From assembly GCA_018881555.1 (NCBI GenBank), contig JACAXG010000080.1, positions 2,417,766 to 2,481,765 on the forward strand: a DNA stretch of 64,000 bases, read 5' to 3'. Source of the DNA: Amblyornis subalaris (lineage: Eukaryota > Chordata > Aves > Passeriformes > Ptilonorhynchidae). Every line of letters begins with the position of its first letter. Positions within the stretch are counted from its first letter, which is position 1. Shown here in pieces: positions 1-11,900 of this stretch. Below the pieces are notes generated by a model. That model was given only the letters and a program-made list of their open reading frames with translations, made no database searches and was not told where the DNA came from. Made by a program: the position numbers and the translations under genes.

Positions 1-3000
1 GCAGAAATAGAACAATGAGTCTGGCAATGGGCACCTAAATCAGTGCTCAGTTTAACCCCACAGCAGTGGCCAGCACGGGGGCTGAGCTGCTCCAGCTCAG
101 GCATCACATGCCCTGAACTGGCTGAAAACCCCTTGGTGACAGTGTTTTATACACAACTGCTCTTGGAATATTTGTGTATTTTCTGTGTGTCTCTCTCGCA
201 GCTCTTGTGTCCCAAACCTCCATTTATGGCATCACCTCGCTCCTCGCTTAAAAAGAAAAACCATTTAACAAGGCTTCTCTGTTATCCCATCTTCTTTTCT
301 TAATATAACTGTGAAGGATGTGTTCCTGCATGAAATTAGCTGGTAATTTTCTTGTCTTGATTTTCAGTGTTTCAAGTGTTCTTAGGAGAAGCACTGCCAG
401 ACTTCCAACATATTGTTATGGTTATCACCTTGATAAATATAACCCTGTTCTGTCTGCTCCCCTCTCTCTCTGAGCCTTCCCTGCTGACTCCTTATTCCCT
501 TTCCTGTCAAGCCCAAGTTTCTTTTCTTTATTTTCAGCATCTCCACAGCCTTTTCCTCAACCAGTTGGCAAAATCTTCATGACTGCTCTTCACCTTTCTC
601 TCTGACAATGCTCCTTGCATTTCCCTGCCAGCCCATAGAAAGCCTCCAGCTTGTTAAAGCTTCAGTGAAACTGGGGTTTTGTGCAGGTCCCTGTAACTAC
701 TCCCAGATCCTCCTCCAAGGCTGNGCTGGCAGCTGGAGCCCACAATGAGCTGACCCCATGCTGATCCGNGGTCCCACTGTTCCATCGTACATGAAATTAT
801 TGCTGTGTTATTTTATACTGCGCAGTCTTCCTGTCTGACAGGGAGTGCGCACGCAGAAATACAAATTAATTTGCTATTCCCCAGCCTCACAAACACCCTG
901 ACCACGCCGTGGACAACCCCAGTGCCGCAGAGAGCTGGAGTTAAGCACAGTTTGAGCTGTCACAGTCCTTCTCGGTGCCTTGATTTCAGCTGCAAATGCC
1001 AAGCCTGTGGTAGCAGTGTTTTACCCTGAGCTAACAAATGGCTGCTGCAGGAAAATTAAACAGAAAATAATAAGAGCCCAAGGGTCAGAGACTCAGCCAA
1101 TTCCGAGCCGGAGATTTGAAGAGCAGGTTTTCCTGGGAGATTTGCAGCGTTTCAGGCTTCTAATCCTTTAAANTCTGAAGGAGCTGCAGCTCAAAAAAAG
1201 AAAGAAAAACTTACAACTGCCTTANCTAAAGAAAATCTCCAGACTTGTTCGAAGTCCAAACACGTTGTGGCAGCAAAGGTTTGGTTCAGCTCTTCTTGTG
1301 TTTGATTTTTGGTTCCACCTGCAATGGCAGCATCGTTCAGGGGGGCCAGAGCTTTCCATGGATGGAGCTCCCCTGAGCTTTGCATGGATNTTACCAAAAT
1401 CCTCTGGAAATGTTGAGAAAAATAAGAGTCTCTCTAACTTTTAGTGTCTTTGTCAGCCACACACAAACCCAGGCCAAGAATAAAGTAATGCCTGACTCAC
1501 TGACACGACAAAGTTCCAGCCTCCACACAGACCCTGATACAAAACTTTTTCACTTATTTATACATTTCTAGCGAAGAAAGTAATGTTCATTGGTTCTAAC
1601 TCACACAATTCTCTTCTTTAATTAGCATTTTATNCTCTATTGGTTATTGATTTCTCTCTTCATGCTAAGCTGATCCACATTCTTTAGTCCTTTTGTCATC
1701 TCTTTCTCAGATGGCGAATTTCCAACTTTGCAGTTCTTAATCTCCTGTATCTTCTGGTTACTCCAACGTCCTTGGAGGGTCATAAATTTAAGATCCCAGA
1801 TGTCCAATCTTCACCTCCCTTTGGCTTTGTTTACTGAAGCTTGGCAGGGTTAGTTTCAGAAAAGGTAATTTAATGAGCACAGTAACTATTGCTGGCTAAA
1901 AGCGGGCATGGCTTACAATTAATTAGAACACTAATTAAAAATTAGTTAGGAGACTTATACAATTTCCAACAAAGAGCTCACTTTGTCCTTACACAGAGTG
2001 CCAGCAGCTCCTGCTGACTCCCAATGAAGCCACAAGGACTCTCCTCTCGAAAATCAGGTTTATTGTGTCTGAACAATGCAGAGAAGTGAGGCTGCACACC
2101 CTTTTCCAAAGCCCCCCCGGGGAAATCGCCATCAGCTCTGCCATCCCCTTTCCCAGTCGGCACCTGGAAGAGGTGTGGGTCTCCTTAGGTGAGGAGGCCA
2201 CGGGGCTGGGGAGCCTTTTGGGAAGAGCCCAGCAGGGAACACAGAGTGCCTGGTGGTGGTAAATCCTGGGATTTGAGCCCCCTCTGTCCCATTCTCTTTG
2301 CTGCTCCAGCTCATTCCTTGTTTCCCTGCTTAGCCAGGTCTGATCCTCTCTTTACCATCGAGCCTCTCTCCGTTCAACAATCCCACTGTAAAATCCTGAT
2401 TCCAGCCCCTGCTACTGCAGNGAAGGCAAAGCAGCTGCAACTCGGGAAGTTTCCAGTTTGTGCTTGCAGAGTAACAGGAATTTTTAATCCCCTTCCTTCC
2501 TACATAAAATTGTCAGGGGGAAATGTGCATTTCCCTAAACGAGAGAAACAATCCTCGCATGGGAAAAAAAGACTTCTCTCTCAGGGCTATTTCCATGGAA
2601 ACTGTAAATTCAAAGCTCCAGCTGTTTTGGCTGCAGGGGTACTGGGAGAGGTAACGAGATTGTTGTTAATTNTGGGAAAGCATCACCACTGTCCTCTCAT
2701 GCAAAACAGGCTGCATCCCTTTGGATTCAAACCTCCCCAAGTTTGCAAAATTTCACCCTGGCAGCTGAAAGCCTAAGAAAGCTGAGAGTGACAGAACATA
2801 AGGAATTAGAAGGGAAAATTATTCATGGTTTAACCTCGTAGTTCACAGCCATCATCCCAATATATCCACGCAGCCCTTTTGATCCTGTCAGAATCCGAAG
2901 GGAGTCCCAAGTTATGTAAGCATATTTTATACACAATTATATGTGGGCTTATNCACTTTTATACTCAATTATACATCTGCCACTGCAGTGGTTGAGTGGA

Positions 3001-4600
3001 CATCGCAGCACACAACAGTCCATGGCAAAATGTTTGGAAAGATCTGGAATTGGGGAAAAAAATGCCTTCTGAAACACNCACAAAAACCTCTCCCAAACCT
3101 ACACAAGCACACTCACAATGCAGACCCTGAGCAGGAACTCTCCATTTGTGTTTCCATTATTTTATCCCTGCAAAGTGAGGCAGTGTAATCCCGTGAAGGA
3201 AAAAATAATCCGTGTTCTTGTGTCTGCAGAGAGGGAAAATCAGTCAGGGCAGCCAGCAAAGTGTTAATGGAATTCACCTTCAGGAACCTCCTGCATTTCA
3301 AGCCCTGACTTAGCAGGAGGCTTTATACTCCTTTAACCTGGAAAATGGGAGGAAATAATTGCATCCTGTTATCTTTGCTGAGGTCCATTTTCTTCTGATG
3401 AACTCTGCACAGTTGTGAGCACTTGCTACAGCCTGGCTGAGGCTGTTTGTTCCCATAAGAAACAAATAATTAAAGTTACTTTTTAGTCTGGGCTGAGAGA
3501 GCTGAGCTTCACTGTTGTGAGTAAAGCAGAATTCACCTGAAGGCAAATGTAGCTTTGGACTCGCAGCAGCACTTCAGTGAGTCGAGAGCACATCACTCAC
3601 CCCTGGCTGCCTGGAAATCGTGTTGGGGCTGCTCGGCATTTCCATGGATTGACAGGATTAGGTCCCACGCAGGCAGCCAACCTTACACTCGCAGAGCTGA
3701 AATGCAGCAGGGCAGATGCACATCCCAGTGTGCTGAGCTGCATTGGGAAAGGTCTCTGCTTCCAAACATTCTGAATCCAAGGATCTCTGTAATGATGATT
3801 GCCAAAAAGCCAATTAAAAATGATGCACAAGAGGTGACGAGCGCTGATGTCTCAAGCAGGTTGAATTATGACTCAACTGAACCTCCAAAGTAGTNAATAA
3901 AGCATAAATGCACAAGCTGTTACCAAATATTGAAACAAAAGCCATCAGAAAGGAGATCATTTTGAGCAAATCTTTCTAGAAGTTTGCATTACTGGACAGC
4001 TTTATCAATGGCAACACTCTTAAAAAAAATCGTGTGGGACCAGCTCTTGTGTACATTCAATATGTTTTGGGGTCTTCAAGGGAGCCTCCAGACAAGGATC
4101 CTNTGAATACAGCAAGCTTTGGACTTGGAAGAGGACTGTGAAAGACCCCGAATGGTCTGGGTTTATTTTTAGCTCAAAGCTAAGAGGTCTCCACCACTCC
4201 TGTGCTGCCAGGGGGTCTTTGTANCACCGCTGGATTTTCCTGTGTACATGAAAGGTCTGGAGATCTTAAAATGGACATTTTATTCCCTGAAACACGGGGT
4301 TTAATTCATGGCTTGCACTCTGCGTAGGCGAAGCAGAAGTGCCAAAGACCCTTTCAACTTTTCAGCCTCCAGTTTTTCAACTACAGAGACAGAAACTAGA
4401 CCAACTTAAAGCTTTCAAGATTTTTTTCCCTATCTTTTCGGATTAAAATCTTTATGTAATCGATCATCCATGTTAAACAGGTAAAAATTACCTCGATACC
4501 AGTTTGAATCAGTTACGCTTTAGAGCCTGCTAGAAGCTGGTTATCCCTGGATTTTACCTCTGCTCTAGAAATTTGGTTTCTCTCTTGTCACCATGTGTTG
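1..4600. other. non-coding stretch, nothing recognised
   Basis: This stretch is AT-leaning bird-type sequence with scattered single Ns. Open frames are short or, like the 195-codon plus-strand frame at 2189-2776, show no recognisable domain, no matching splice borders and no codon bias. I see no CR1 piece, tandem array or RNA gene here. Confidence 0.5.
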
Positions 4601-5056
4601 CCCCCAGTTTCCTAANTCTGACACTTCAGCCGCTAAAGAGACCCCGAAGGGATGGAGTTTTGGTACCAGGGCTTTCCGTATCCCGGTTCCCCNCGAGCGG
4701 AAATGCCCAACCCTTTCTGTGCCCCTTCCAGCAGGAATCGGAGGTGGGAGTGAAGGAGGGACATGAGGAAGGTGGAGCTGCAAATGGTTTCCAACGAGGA
4801 GGTCCTTCTTTGTCGCTGTAAAGAGGGGATTAGAGGCAGAGATAAAACCTCCTGCCCCAGAGCCCAGGCGGTGCCTCGGGGGGCAGCTGGGGGTCTGCCC
4901 TTCCCAAANACAACCTGGACAATCAAACGGGCGGCCAGAGGTGGCTCCCCATGGCTGCTGGCCCCGTGCTGCGGGCCAGCCCGGGCAGGGGACTTTATTT
5001 TACAGAGTGTCTCTTCCCAGCACAGCTCCCCAGAGAGCATTCCCCACCCGCCACGT

Positions 5057-5090
5057 CCTGCCCCTTCCCTGCCCCTTCCCTGCCCCTTCC
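5057..5090. repeat. 11-bp tandem repeat, three copies
   Basis: The unit CCTGCCCCTTC is repeated three times without a mismatch in the GC-rich patch. It is a pyrimidine-only tract apart from one G per unit. It is short and could be a neutral minisatellite seed. Confidence 0.85.
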
Positions 5091-5679
5091 CCGCCTGCAG
5101 CGCTCCCAAGTCCCGGCGCAGGGATTGTTTGGGTGGCTGCGTGGCCAGAGATGCTCGGATCCCTTCTCCGGGAACAGGGAATAATTTGCGGGGAGGTCAC
5201 TCAAGTTTTCTGTCAGTTCTGCTCTTGGAAAAGCCTCAAAGCTGCCACCAGAGTAAGCTGGGAGCAGCTGCGTTCTGTCCCGGGTGGAACACGGGTGGTG
5301 CTGACCTGTTAATGCCCCTGAGCAACACACTGAACGCCAGCTTGTGGCCCTCAAACCCANATTCCAGAGGGAACCCAGCACCAGTCCAAGTACTAAATGC
5401 AATACTTGGTTACAAGTCTGAATTTCTACTTAATCCTGTCGGAGTGAGCAGCCCCTGTGACAGCAGTGCTGATCAGCTCCTGGCTGTAGGGCTGACTGCT
5501 CTGACCCTCTGTANTGAAGTTTCCTCTCAAGCTGCCGTGGCAATTGCCAGTTTTTAACCTTCTTGCTGCGGCGAGAGAAGAGTTGAGAGTTAAATCGCTC
5601 TAATGAATGTGCTAAGGAATGGGAATGTGAGGTGGANCACCCACAGGAACGGCTGGCTGATGTCCCTTGGCACCCGCAG

Positions 5680-6092
5680 TGCCCGTGTAGCTGCCCTTCC
5701 TCCTCGTCGGCTCCGTGCTCGTGCCGTTCGTGCTTGGCGGTGCCCGCGCTGGAATTTGCTGCTGCAAACGCTTCAAATCCCAGCACGAGGGGCAGCCGGG
5801 TGGACTTGTCCCTGGCCAGACGTGGCTGCTGGAAGCCGATGTTCCTGCTGCCCTGTCCAGCTCCGGCCCCAGGAGCTCCCCGGGCAATGTTCCCCAGAGC
5901 AGCAGCCCCTGCGTGGCTCTGGCTCCTGTCCTGGGGCTGGCTGAAGACTCTCGGTGCTCACCCTCCCTCCCAGCACTGGACAGCTCTCACACCTCCCCGT
6001 GCTCACCACAGGCTCCCCACCGACCGCAGCGCCCTCGTGGCTCCAGTATTTTTCCTCAAAAGAACAACCTATGGACACAGTGCCAAGGGTAG
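5680..6092 (+). pseudogene. SHISA-like second-exon relic with in-frame stop
   Basis: The frame through 5688-6092 encodes a hydrophobic segment LPFLLVGSVLVPFVLGGARA followed directly by ICCCKRFK and then a Gln/Gly/Pro and Ser-rich tail. This is the layout I know from SHISA2/SHISA3-type proteins: a PFL-VGS transmembrane segment, a Cys-Cys juxtamembrane cluster with basic residues, then a PGG and Ser-rich cytoplasmic stretch. A plausible acceptor (CAG at 5677-5679) precedes it. The position where SHISA proteins usually carry Tyr before the PFL motif is a TAG stop at 5688-5690. The usual proline-tyrosine tail motifs were not seen, and no Cys-rich first exon was found upstream. I therefore call it a decayed copy, not a working gene. 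The family call is from remembered motifs. A chance hydrophobic frame in GC-rich DNA is the alternative. Confidence 0.5.
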
Positions 6093-6119
6093 CCCCTCTT
6101 GGGGTGACACAGGGGGACC

Positions 6120-8330
6120 CAGCGATGTTCCCGGCAGGTCGTGTCTGAGAGTGCCACACACCAGCACTCAACTGGATGCTTCTGCATTATTGNAGTAAGT
6201 TCTTTGGGGCTGAATGGAAGACTTGCAGTTTTGCGTCAATTTTGTGCCTCAATTTTGGCTTTTTACGGCTCTGAAGGCAACGTTTTAGAACTTATTTTAG
6301 CTTCTTGGGGGTTTTAACTTGTATTATTTTAATGCTGTTGAAAAAGGCAAGATTCTGAGGCCTGCATACCTGCTCAAGGAATGTCTGAAGCTGTAAAAAT
6401 GAGTCCCAGCCTGCCCATGTCCTTTCCCGTGGTCTGGGGACATGTCAGAGGTCTTGGGCTCAATGTCTGGGGCTGTGTCGCTGCTCAGCAATGGGAAATG
6501 CCTTGGTGGGGTTATTAATTGTGGACACCTAAGGGCTTGTAAAGCACAGGAGGACTGCACTTAACCTACACACTTGTACCAGTGAATTGATGGTAAAACA
6601 CTGCCTGGGACTGACCTGCCCCTCATGGACTATCAGCCAAGTGGTGCTGCTAGAAGAGCAACTTTTATCCCTAATTTCGCTAAAATGTACGTTTAGTACA
6701 GGTGCTACGTGAAGATAATAAACCAACAAATGTGTTGCTTCCTTTCCTCCAGCGGCTTAGTGGTTTTTTTCCTTTCTTTACATAACTGGACACTTGAAAT
6801 GGCTGAAGAATTAAAAGGAAAGGTAAGAACGAGCCAAGATTCCGGCCAGTTTTCCTGAGGATAAGCTCCTGCTCCCTGTTGAGCTGGAGGCCGGGCTGCA
6901 GCCATCCCCTTCCCAGCGGGACGCTGATGGGAAGAAGTTGTCAAAATACACAAGTCGCTGCTGGAGTGTTTTAACACCTCCTGACAGCCCTGGATCCTGA
7001 GTGATTAGNCTGTTAAAAGGACTCCACGGGTGTCACCAGTAGGAGCAGAGGCCAAGGCTTAAAAATCTCATCTGTATAGAAGGAAACGCTGGAGCCTTTC
7101 CCCTCCTAGTGCTGCCTATCCAACAGCAAATTGGAACGCTAAAGGGGTTGGAAATGTCTCCTGGAAGTCACTGGGATTCATAGACTTTGTATAAAAAAAN
7201 GTATGACCTTCCACTGATTTATGTCTATTTTACTTCAGAACGTTACATCAGAATTGTGGTGAGCAGAAAGTCCTACAGTCATGCTCATATCACATCCAAG
7301 TGGCCTAATTTGTAGGGGCAAGGTCATGTGTTTGATAACTTCCTGACTCTCTCATGGGGGTGAATCGGGAATTTCACAGAATTTAGCTGAGCCAGGGCAG
7401 TGACTTGCATTTCCTTGGCCAGTTCCTCTTCAATTTGGAATATGAGCACGAAAACAGAATACCCTAAAAATAAGAGCTTCCCCAAAATACTGACTCATAT
7501 TGTGCACTAATTGTAGTCCTGAAAAATAATAAGGTTTCTNAGAAAAATACCAGCTTGAACCTCAAAGCCTTGTTACAGTCAGTGGAGGGTCACTGGGATT
7601 TATGGATAACTGCCAACACAAAGCACTTCCCCTGGAATGCTATGTTTTCAAGTTAGGTTTTCAACTTGTATTGCTGAAAGCACTTAGAAAATGATTCCTT
7701 TTTATAAAGTAACTTGTTTGCCGTTGCCTTGGGAAAATCTGTAGCTGAGGGGAGGAATTTATCGTGTTAAATGTCCAACGCTGACAGTACATCATGGGAA
7801 AAACTCGTGTCACTTCAGAGGCAAATGGACAAAATCCTTCCTGATGTTTNTCGTTCTGGGAAATAACACTCCCATCACATTTATGCTGTAAGGAAGATCT
7901 ATTTTATGCTTAGTAGACAGTAGAAATGGAGAATAGATGGGTTTATCAGCTTCGCTAAAACCTGGTTATTNTCTGCTTTAGACCCTCTGAACTAGCAAGG
8001 TAAAGGAATCCATGAGCCAGGTCTGTGCTGCACAGAAAGCTCCTGTCAGCTGCAGCACAAATGGAAAACTCTCCAGGAGGCAGCTGCAGGATAAGCTTTG
8101 AAATTAAATAAGAAACCAGAGCTATCACCTTCCTGACACTATAAACCAGAACAAGGTCAGGAGGTGCAACTCTAAGGAAGGAAAAGGAAGGAGCNGAGCA
8201 GAAGTGAGGAACAGAAAAGTTCAATGGTTTGGGGAATGCTGCTTTAATTGGTGTCTGGTGAGGATGAGACTGGAGGCAGCACTCCTTCCTCTCTCCCACC
8301 TTCCTCTGGCTATCCCCGACTGGAAAACTC
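6120..8330. other. non-coding stretch, nothing recognised
   Basis: AT-leaning sequence with single Ns. No frame with domain-like content, no CR1 piece and no tandem repeat was found on either strand. Confidence 0.5.
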
Positions 8331-8336
8331 AGACAA

Positions 8337-8460
8337 AAAACACCCCCAAACCCCAAACAAACAAACAAAAGAAAACCCCAAGACCTCCAACAAACAAACG
8401 CCCCCCCCCCAAACCCCCAAACCCCCAAACCCCCAAAACTAAAACAAATAAAAAAGAAAA
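8337..8460. repeat. A/C-rich simple repeat with four long C tracts
   Basis: A nearly pure A and C tract. It contains a run of ten C at 8401-8410 followed by three exact AAACCCCC units to 8434, with shorter CCCC and CCCCC tracts upstream at 8343-8379 and AAAC/AAAT-rich flanks. The minus strand therefore carries four or more runs of at least five G separated by TTT, which fits the sequence rule for an intramolecular G-quadruplex. Confidence 0.9.
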
Positions 8461-8479
8461 AAACCAAGGCCAAGGGGTT

Positions 8480-8990
8480 TAACAGAGGAGCTGCTTTGCT
8501 GCTCGTGGCAAAGCTGGGAACAACAGCATCTCGTGAATCCCCATCACAGCGTTTTCCGTACAGCTCAAACCAGCGTTTGTGGCGACAAAGCCGGCTCAAA
8601 TCTTTCAAGGCTTCGCTATTTCTTTTCAAAAGCGCAAGAGAAAACGAGAACGAACGGATTGGTCGCACTCCACGGGCTGCAGGGACGTTGTGCTCAGAAC
8701 CACTGCTGAGCACCTTCCACCCAGGCCTCTGGAAATTCGGATTAACTCGGGCTGGAGCAGCAGCTCCATGAAAAGCGGCTCAGCTCGTGGGGCCTGGGGA
8801 AAAAGCACGGAGCAGTTTTTATGTAAATCCCAACCCTTCACTACTTGACGGGCCTTGCTGCCGAGTGTAGCACATCTTTAGCTGGACGGGATATGTTCAT
8901 GCTAAATCCCTTTTTCCTGCCCTAAACTGCTTTTCCTGGCCGAAGCTGAAGCGGGAGCGCTTAGCAGGGACTAAGAGCCTGTTTGCCACC
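8480..8990. promoter_or_regulatory. isolated CpG-dense patch
   Basis: CpG is dense for this part of the window. About a dozen CpGs fall in 8538-8690 alone, with more at 8740-8810 and 8848-8955, whereas flanking kilobases have few. An inverted CCAAT box (GATTGG) lies near 8658. No convincing exon accompanies it. It may be an orphan CpG island, an enhancer or the promoter of a non-coding transcript. Confidence 0.35.
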
Positions 8991-8999
8991 CACTGTCCT

Positions 9000-11900
9000 G
9001 GGGATCGCCTTTGTTTCCCNAATGCTGCCCCATCCCGTTCCCCTCCGCTTCTCACTGAGGAATGATTTACTCTCTTTGCTCCTTAAGCCTCGGTAATGAC
9101 ACNGGTGATGGGAATTTTCTCGGTGTATTCCTTCTGGATTTAGGAAGGAANGAGAGTTAAGAATTGAAAAGAGGAAGAAACAGCTTTAGCTTGTTACAAG
9201 GCTCAAAAAAAGGTGTCCGTGTGGCTTCTTAGGAGCTTTGAACAAGGGGTTTTTAAATNATCTTTAGCGTCAATCTGTTGTAAACCAGAATGTGTTTGTC
9301 CAGATTTTTTAGGACACATTTAACCGAACTAGTTTAAAGCATGGCAGGTTTCTGTTGCACAGAACTGTCTCCACAATATTCCTGCTGTACTCCTATTTTT
9401 TCGCACTGAATTAATGTAGAGCACTGATCAATGCACCCTGCGCTAGTAGAAAATAAACCCAAAGCCATTTAAAGAGCTTTTACTTCCGTCGCTGTGAAGT
9501 CAGGATGTTTTTAAGTACTGAATAAAAAGCAACCTCCCTTTCTGAGCAGGCAAACCCAGGTACAGGAAAATTAGTTAAGGTTTTCCACCTCNTTCACTCT
9601 TTGCGTTTTCCAAGGCCACACTGTGGCAGAACTGAGGAGAGATTCCAGCAACCCTNCCTCCATCACTTGGAGGGATTCATGGTTGGTATTAGGAGCATTC
9701 ATTCGTTTCTTTGGCTCAAATAATGATGGATATTTGCCGTGCATTAAATGAGACATTTGCTTTCATTCAGCATAGCTGCAGGTTTTAAATGGAAAACCAG
9801 AGCTGTTAGGGACACTGTAGGGTTTTTCTCCTGTTTATGCCAAGGGTTTCCTAAAGATCTGCAACGATTTGTTGCAATCAAGTCAATTCAGCTCTGAACT
9901 GAAAGAAGAACCCCCTCGGGCCTCCAGGCAGAGCTGCACTGCTTTGTTATTCTTCACCAACAGGTACCCAGGCAAATGGATCCAAAATCAGCAGAATGCA
10001 AAAGCTCATCAAACCTACAGGCTTCTGTGGGATGTCGGAGCAAGGAGAAGCATTCCTGGTATGGAAGTTACACTTCTCTTACGTCCTTCCTGCAAGAGAG
10101 TGAATTCAGTACAGTGAAGGTCCAAGTGAATTCATTACAGTGGGAGACCAGGCAGGAGCTGGGTGCAGAAGGAAACTGGGAATGTTTTCCCTTCCCTAGG
10201 AAATGTGGCACAGAGCTGCTCCAGCACCCTGCTCACCCCTNCGCCCGATGCCCGCCTTGGATGCTTTCATGTTGCTCTGCACATGGATTTTGCTGGAATA
10301 ATTTGGTTTTCTCTCAAGGCCTTNACAATCACTCTTGTACTGATGAAAGATTTCCCTGTAGTTCCAATGGGAATGGGACTGCCACCTCCTGTTTATCAGA
10401 AGCAGGGATGGGATGGGACCCAGGAGAGGCCTGTGAGGCTGGAGATGCTGCTGCTTCNCCGACCCTGGTTTCTGGCAAGGATCAAACCCAGCTCAGGGGT
10501 GTTTGTGGTTATGTCCTGTTTCACTGCTGACATTCCAGCCCCTCCTTGTTCAAAGCCCCACTGCTCTTCCAAATGAAAGGGTGACATATCTCACTTGTGT
10601 GTGAATAAATTAAAACACGGCATGATCTGCTGGTCTTTTTTTAATTAGCCAGGCAAAATTTGGGAAGAATCAGGAGGCCATGAGTTAGACCATGAGTGTG
10701 GCAGGCTGAAATTCAGAATTCAGTCTATCCTTTATCCATCTCTGCTCTGTCAGAGCCTGGGTCTGACCCAGGATCTCACTCAGGCTGGGGCTGTACAAGC
10801 CCAGGCCTGGAGGTGCTCAGGCAATGTCAGAGCCACATTTCACAAATCCAGGCACTCTGCTCCTGCCAGCTGACAAAGTGCTCCCAGTACAGGTGCAGAA
10901 CTGACAAACACACACTTTGCACAGTAAAATTACTTCTAAGAACAAATTAAGCTCCAGAACAGCTGCCCGGGGTATTTTCATCCCGAATCTCCATAAGGGA
11001 ATAGGACACTCAGATGGCATCGTGATTTTGAGGAACACGGAAATGCCAAAAAAAGTCTGACAGAAAGCAGCCAGGGAAAGAGATGTATGTGCCTTTAGCA
11101 CTTTCACGGATTGCAGCTGAATTTCTTCATTTGTCCAGGCTCCTTAGTCAAAGCATGACTGATGGAAATGCATTGTGAAGNCTGAGGAATTGGGATTCCA
11201 CGCTGCACTTGGAATACACGGCACAGACAACCTGCAGTGCCACCTGCACACCTGGGACTTCTCTGCACCACATGTTTCATTCCAGAGGAGCCAAAGCTCC
11301 TCTGACCCTCTGCCAAAGCTCGCCTGGGTTCTGCTCCTGAACAAAGGGCANGAGGGCCACAAACCTTATCCTCATTTTAATGGAGATCTTATTTTATTCC
11401 TTTTTTTTTTTTTGCTTCTTGGCCAAGAGCGTGCGTGGAAAACATAACAATTCTTGTGCCAGGGTGACAAACCCAGTGCTAAGTTGTTCTGTCAGCAGCA
11501 GGGATCAGTGGAGCTTGGCTCCTCTGGAGCTGCCTCATGTTTAAATGCCCTGGTGCCCACTGGAGTGAAAAATGAGTGGAGCTTTCCCAGGCGTGGCTGT
11601 TCCCCACAGCTCCCTGACGTGGAGGGTCAGGCTGGGGGAGGCCCATCCATTCCCACTTGTGGGAGCATTCACGGATTTGTCTCTTCCACCTGGCTCCCTG
11701 TTTCCATCAGGCACCAGGAACTTCGCTCCTCGAGGTTTCAGCTCCTGTGTCATCANTGTGTGATGTGATCAAGGATTCACGAGGTCCTGGGGAAGATCAG
11801 GAATGGGGATTTGACTTGTAAGCAATACCTAAGTCTTGTTTCCTGGGATTCCAGATTATGGCATCTTCTTTCACTCCTCAGGGCTTTCCAGACTCATCAT

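Larger units (their letters stand above)
4620..6120. promoter_or_regulatory. GC-rich, moderately CpG-enriched patch
   Basis: GC content rises clearly above the flanks and CpG dinucleotides recur, for example near 4640-4700, 4930-5000, 5090-5190 and 5670-5830. It has the look of an old CpG-rich gene region, consistent with the SHISA-like relic in its right half. No intact exon with a start codon was found. I looked for the Cys-rich first exon typical of SHISA proteins in 4.6-5.6 kb and did not see it. Confidence 0.4.

Noticed and set aside
2189..2776. 195-codon plus-strand frame
   Set aside because: No recognisable motif or coding composition. It overlaps other equally long frames on the opposite strand.
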